64,000 nucleotides of DNA, from assembly GCF_900188455.1 (NCBI RefSeq), contig NZ_FZOL01000014.1, positions 114,117-178,116 on the forward strand, given 5' to 3'. This DNA comes from Pseudomonas japonica. GTDB lineage: Bacteria; Pseudomonadota; Gammaproteobacteria; Pseudomonadales; Pseudomonadaceae. Both the position numbers and the translations under genes were made by a program. This document shows, in pieces, positions 62,432 to 64,000 of this stretch. The notes under the pieces were generated by a model. It saw nothing but the letters and a program-made list of their open reading frames with translations, made no database searches and was not told the origin of the DNA. How positions within the stretch are numbered: the stretch's first letter is position 1; each line of letters begins with the position of its first letter.

Positions 62432-63631
62432 ATGAAGTCGGTTGAAGAGCAGCTAGCGCTGATCAAGCGTGGAGCGGAAGAGGTACTGGTCGAGTCTGAG
62501 CTGGTCGAGAAACTCAAGCGCGGTCAGCCGCTGCGCATCAAGGCGGGTTTCGACCCCACCGCGCCCGATCTGCACCTGGGGCATACGGTGCTGATCAACA
62601 AGTTGCGTCAGTTCCAGGATCTGGGGCACCAGGTGATCTTCCTGATCGGTGATTTCACCGGCATGATCGGTGACCCGAGCGGCAAGAGCGCCACCCGTCC
62701 TCCGTTGACCCGCGAGCAAGTGCTGGAGAATGCCGAGACCTATAAACAGCAGGTTTTCAAGATTCTCGACCCGGCCAAGACCGAAGTGGCGTTCAACTCC
62801 ACCTGGATGGACAAGCTGACCCCAGCCGACTTCATTCGCCTGGCCTCGCAGTACACCGTGGCGCGCATGCTCGAGCGCGACGACTTCGATAAGCGTTACA
62901 CCAGCAATCAGCCGATCGCCATTCACGAGTTCCTCTATCCGCTGGTGCAGGGCTACGACTCCGTGGCACTGAAGGCTGACGTCGAGCTGGGTGGTACCGA
63001 CCAGAAGTTCAACCTGCTGATGGGGCGTGAGCTGCAGCGTGGTTATGGTCAGGAGGCTCAGAACATCGTGACCATGCCACTGCTCGAAGGTCTCGATGGC
63101 GTGAAGAAGATGTCCAAGTCGCTGGGTAACTACGTGGGCATCCAGGAAGCGCCGGGCGTGATGTACAGCAAGCTGGTGTCGATCCCGGATACCCTGATGT
63201 GGCGTTACTTCGAGCTGCTCAGTTTCCGTTCGATGGAAGAGATAGATGGTTTCCGTGCCGAGGTCGCTGCCGGCGCCAACCCGCGTGACATCAAGATCAA
63301 GCTGGCTGAAGAGATCGTTGCTCGCTTCCATGGTGAAGAGGCGGCGGCCAATGCTCATCGTGCCGCGGGCAACCGCATGAAGGAAGGCGAGCTGCCGGAA
63401 GACCTGCCGGAGATAGAAGTGGTCGCGACGGAAGACATGCCGATCTCGGCCGTCTTGAACAAGGCGGGCCTGGTGAAGAACTCTGCCGCGGCTCGGGATC
63501 TGCTGGCTGCCGGTAGCGTGCGTGTCGATGGTGAGGTCGTCGATCGCGGCTTTGTCTTCGTTCTGGGAGAGGCCCATGTCTGCCAGGCTGGCAAGAAAGC
63601 CTTTGCACGTATCACGCTGAAGGCTGAGTGA
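62432..63631 (+). CDS. tyrS: tyrosyl-tRNA synthetase (TyrZ type)
   Basis: Charges tRNA-Tyr. The 399 residues contain a HIGH-like HLGHTVLI, the KMSKS motif in KKMSKSLGNYV, and a C-terminal S4 RNA-binding domain. The start MKSVEEQLALIKRG resembles P. aeruginosa TyrZ; an open frame to 62387 is not supported. The rRNA promoter region follows, as in P. aeruginosa. Confidence 0.96.
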   Translation: MKSVEEQLALIKRGAEEVLVESELVEKLKRGQPLRIKAGFDPTAPDLHLGHTVLINKLRQFQDLGHQVIFLIGDFTGMIGDPSGKSATRPPLTREQVLENAETYKQQVFKILDPAKTEVAFNSTWMDKLTPADFIRLASQYTVARMLERDDFDKRYTSNQPIAIHEFLYPLVQGYDSVALKADVELGGTDQKFNLLMGRELQRGYGQEAQNIVTMPLLEGLDGVKKMSKSLGNYVGIQEAPGVMYSKLVSIPDTLMWRYFELLSFRSMEEIDGFRAEVAAGANPRDIKIKLAEEIVARFHGEEAAANAHRAAGNRMKEGELPEDLPEIEVVATEDMPISAVLNKAGLVKNSAAARDLLAAGSVRVDGEVVDRGFVFVLGEAHVCQAGKKAFARITLKAE

Positions 63632-63701
63632 GGAGCTGCTCCTCTATATAGAGGTGTCAGTTCTGTTTCAGGGCTGTTTTGAAAAAGTTTCAACTCAGCC
63701 C

Positions 63702-63729
63702 TTGACGCCCCGTATTATCTCTCTATAAT
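63702..63729 (+). promoter_or_regulatory. rRNA operon promoter 1
   Basis: TTGACG and TATAAT with a 16-base spacer, followed by a C-rich discriminator (TCGCCCC). Confidence 0.75.
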
Positions 63730-63844
63730 TCGCCCCACTTCCGGCGCAGTCGAAACGGAAAACTCCTTGAGAATCAATGGGTTGGATGTTTCAGGTAGTA
63801 TCGGAAGTGCTTCGGTCATCGACGAAGGCGGTTGAAAAAGGCAG

Positions 63845-63872
63845 TTGACAGCAGGTTGTAACGCTGTAGAAT
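63845..63872 (+). promoter_or_regulatory. rRNA operon promoter 2
   Basis: TTGACA and TAGAAT with a 16-base spacer, followed by a GC-rich discriminator (TCGCCTCCC). Confidence 0.75.
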
Positions 63873-63955
63873 TCGCCTCCCGCTAACGAGAGATCGCAGC
63901 GAGTCAAGTGTTTGAAGTTGAACGAGAAATTCTGAAAAAACTTCAAAATAAACGC

Positions 63956-63983
63956 TTGACAGACTTAGAGGAAAGCGTAGAAT
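63956..63983 (+). promoter_or_regulatory. rRNA operon promoter 3
   Basis: TTGACA and TAGAAT with a 16-base spacer, followed by ACGCGCCTC. The 38 bases upstream are A-rich and could act as an UP element. Confidence 0.78.
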
Positions 63984-64000
63984 ACGCGCCTCGGTTGAAG

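Larger units (their letters stand above)
63632..64000 (+). other. upstream region of a ribosomal RNA operon
   Basis: 369 bases with no coding sequence. It contains three tandem promoters and an AT-rich stretch including GAAGTT/AACTTC (about 63914-63945). Position after tyrS matches the rRNA operon location in P. aeruginosa; the 16S gene itself starts beyond the window. Confidence 0.75.

Noticed and set aside
63640..63655. Terminator after tyrS
   Set aside because: Short palindromes are present but no U-run; evidence for a terminator is too weak.

Overview
The window is chromosomal DNA from a high-GC Pseudomonas, by gene content and order close to the P. aeruginosa lineage (the block rmcA-rpoD-dnaG-rpsU ... 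trpGDC-vfr ... tyrS-rRNA is recalled from that group). Species cannot be fixed from the sequence alone. REP elements of the 'GTAGGAGC..GCTTGC..GCGAA' type, which are typical of Pseudomonas, occur at five places. Almost everything is core genome. The more variable parts are the sugar-acid operon at the left edge and the estA-type gene between trpE and trpG.

Layout. 1-6434: a D-glucarate/galactarate catabolic operon (kdgD, cut by the window edge; MFS transporter; garD; 2,5-dioxovalerate dehydrogenase) with a convergent FadR-type regulator. 6545-6621: tRNA-Ile2(CAT). 6635-10378: c-di-GMP protein RmcA. 10503-14946: macromolecular synthesis operon rpsU-dnaG-rpoD, divergent from tsaD. 16200-18947: plsY, folB-folK, cca. 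19007-23901: the PrkA-YeaH-SpoVR stress operon, preceded by a sigma-S-like promoter. 24184-31818: glpE, then lptD-surA-pdxA-rsmA-apaG-apaH. 32091-34547: amgK-murU (peptidoglycan recycling) and a DjlA-like co-chaperone. 34544-35536: a DUF3530 hydrolase.

35631-43327: a two-component system whose kinase carries its own periplasmic binding domain, followed by a polyamine/GABA-type ABC transporter (agtSR-agtABCD type). 43546-51468: rpe-gph, then trpE and trpGDC. Each trp unit has its own leader peptide ending in Arg-Trp-Arg-Trp-Arg-Ala, and an oppositely oriented autotransporter esterase lies between them. 51579-57974: a lipoate-ligase-like gene, vfr, an OsmC protein, a DUF2157 membrane protein, coq7, a HIT protein, an SDR, a nitronate monooxygenase and hemJ. 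58114-63631: argC, erpA, anmK, an M23 endopeptidase and tyrS. 63632-64000: three tandem strong promoters, all with 16-bp spacers, facing off the right edge, as expected for an rRNA operon.

No CRISPR array, insertion sequence, integrase or prophage gene was seen. The most interesting signals are regulatory: a 20-bp-arm hairpin that would both terminate spoVR and bury the cca ribosome-binding site; the twin trp attenuation leaders; an IscR-type site on the erpA promoter; a palindrome in front of the ABC transporter; and repeated operator-like sequences at the FadR-type regulator.
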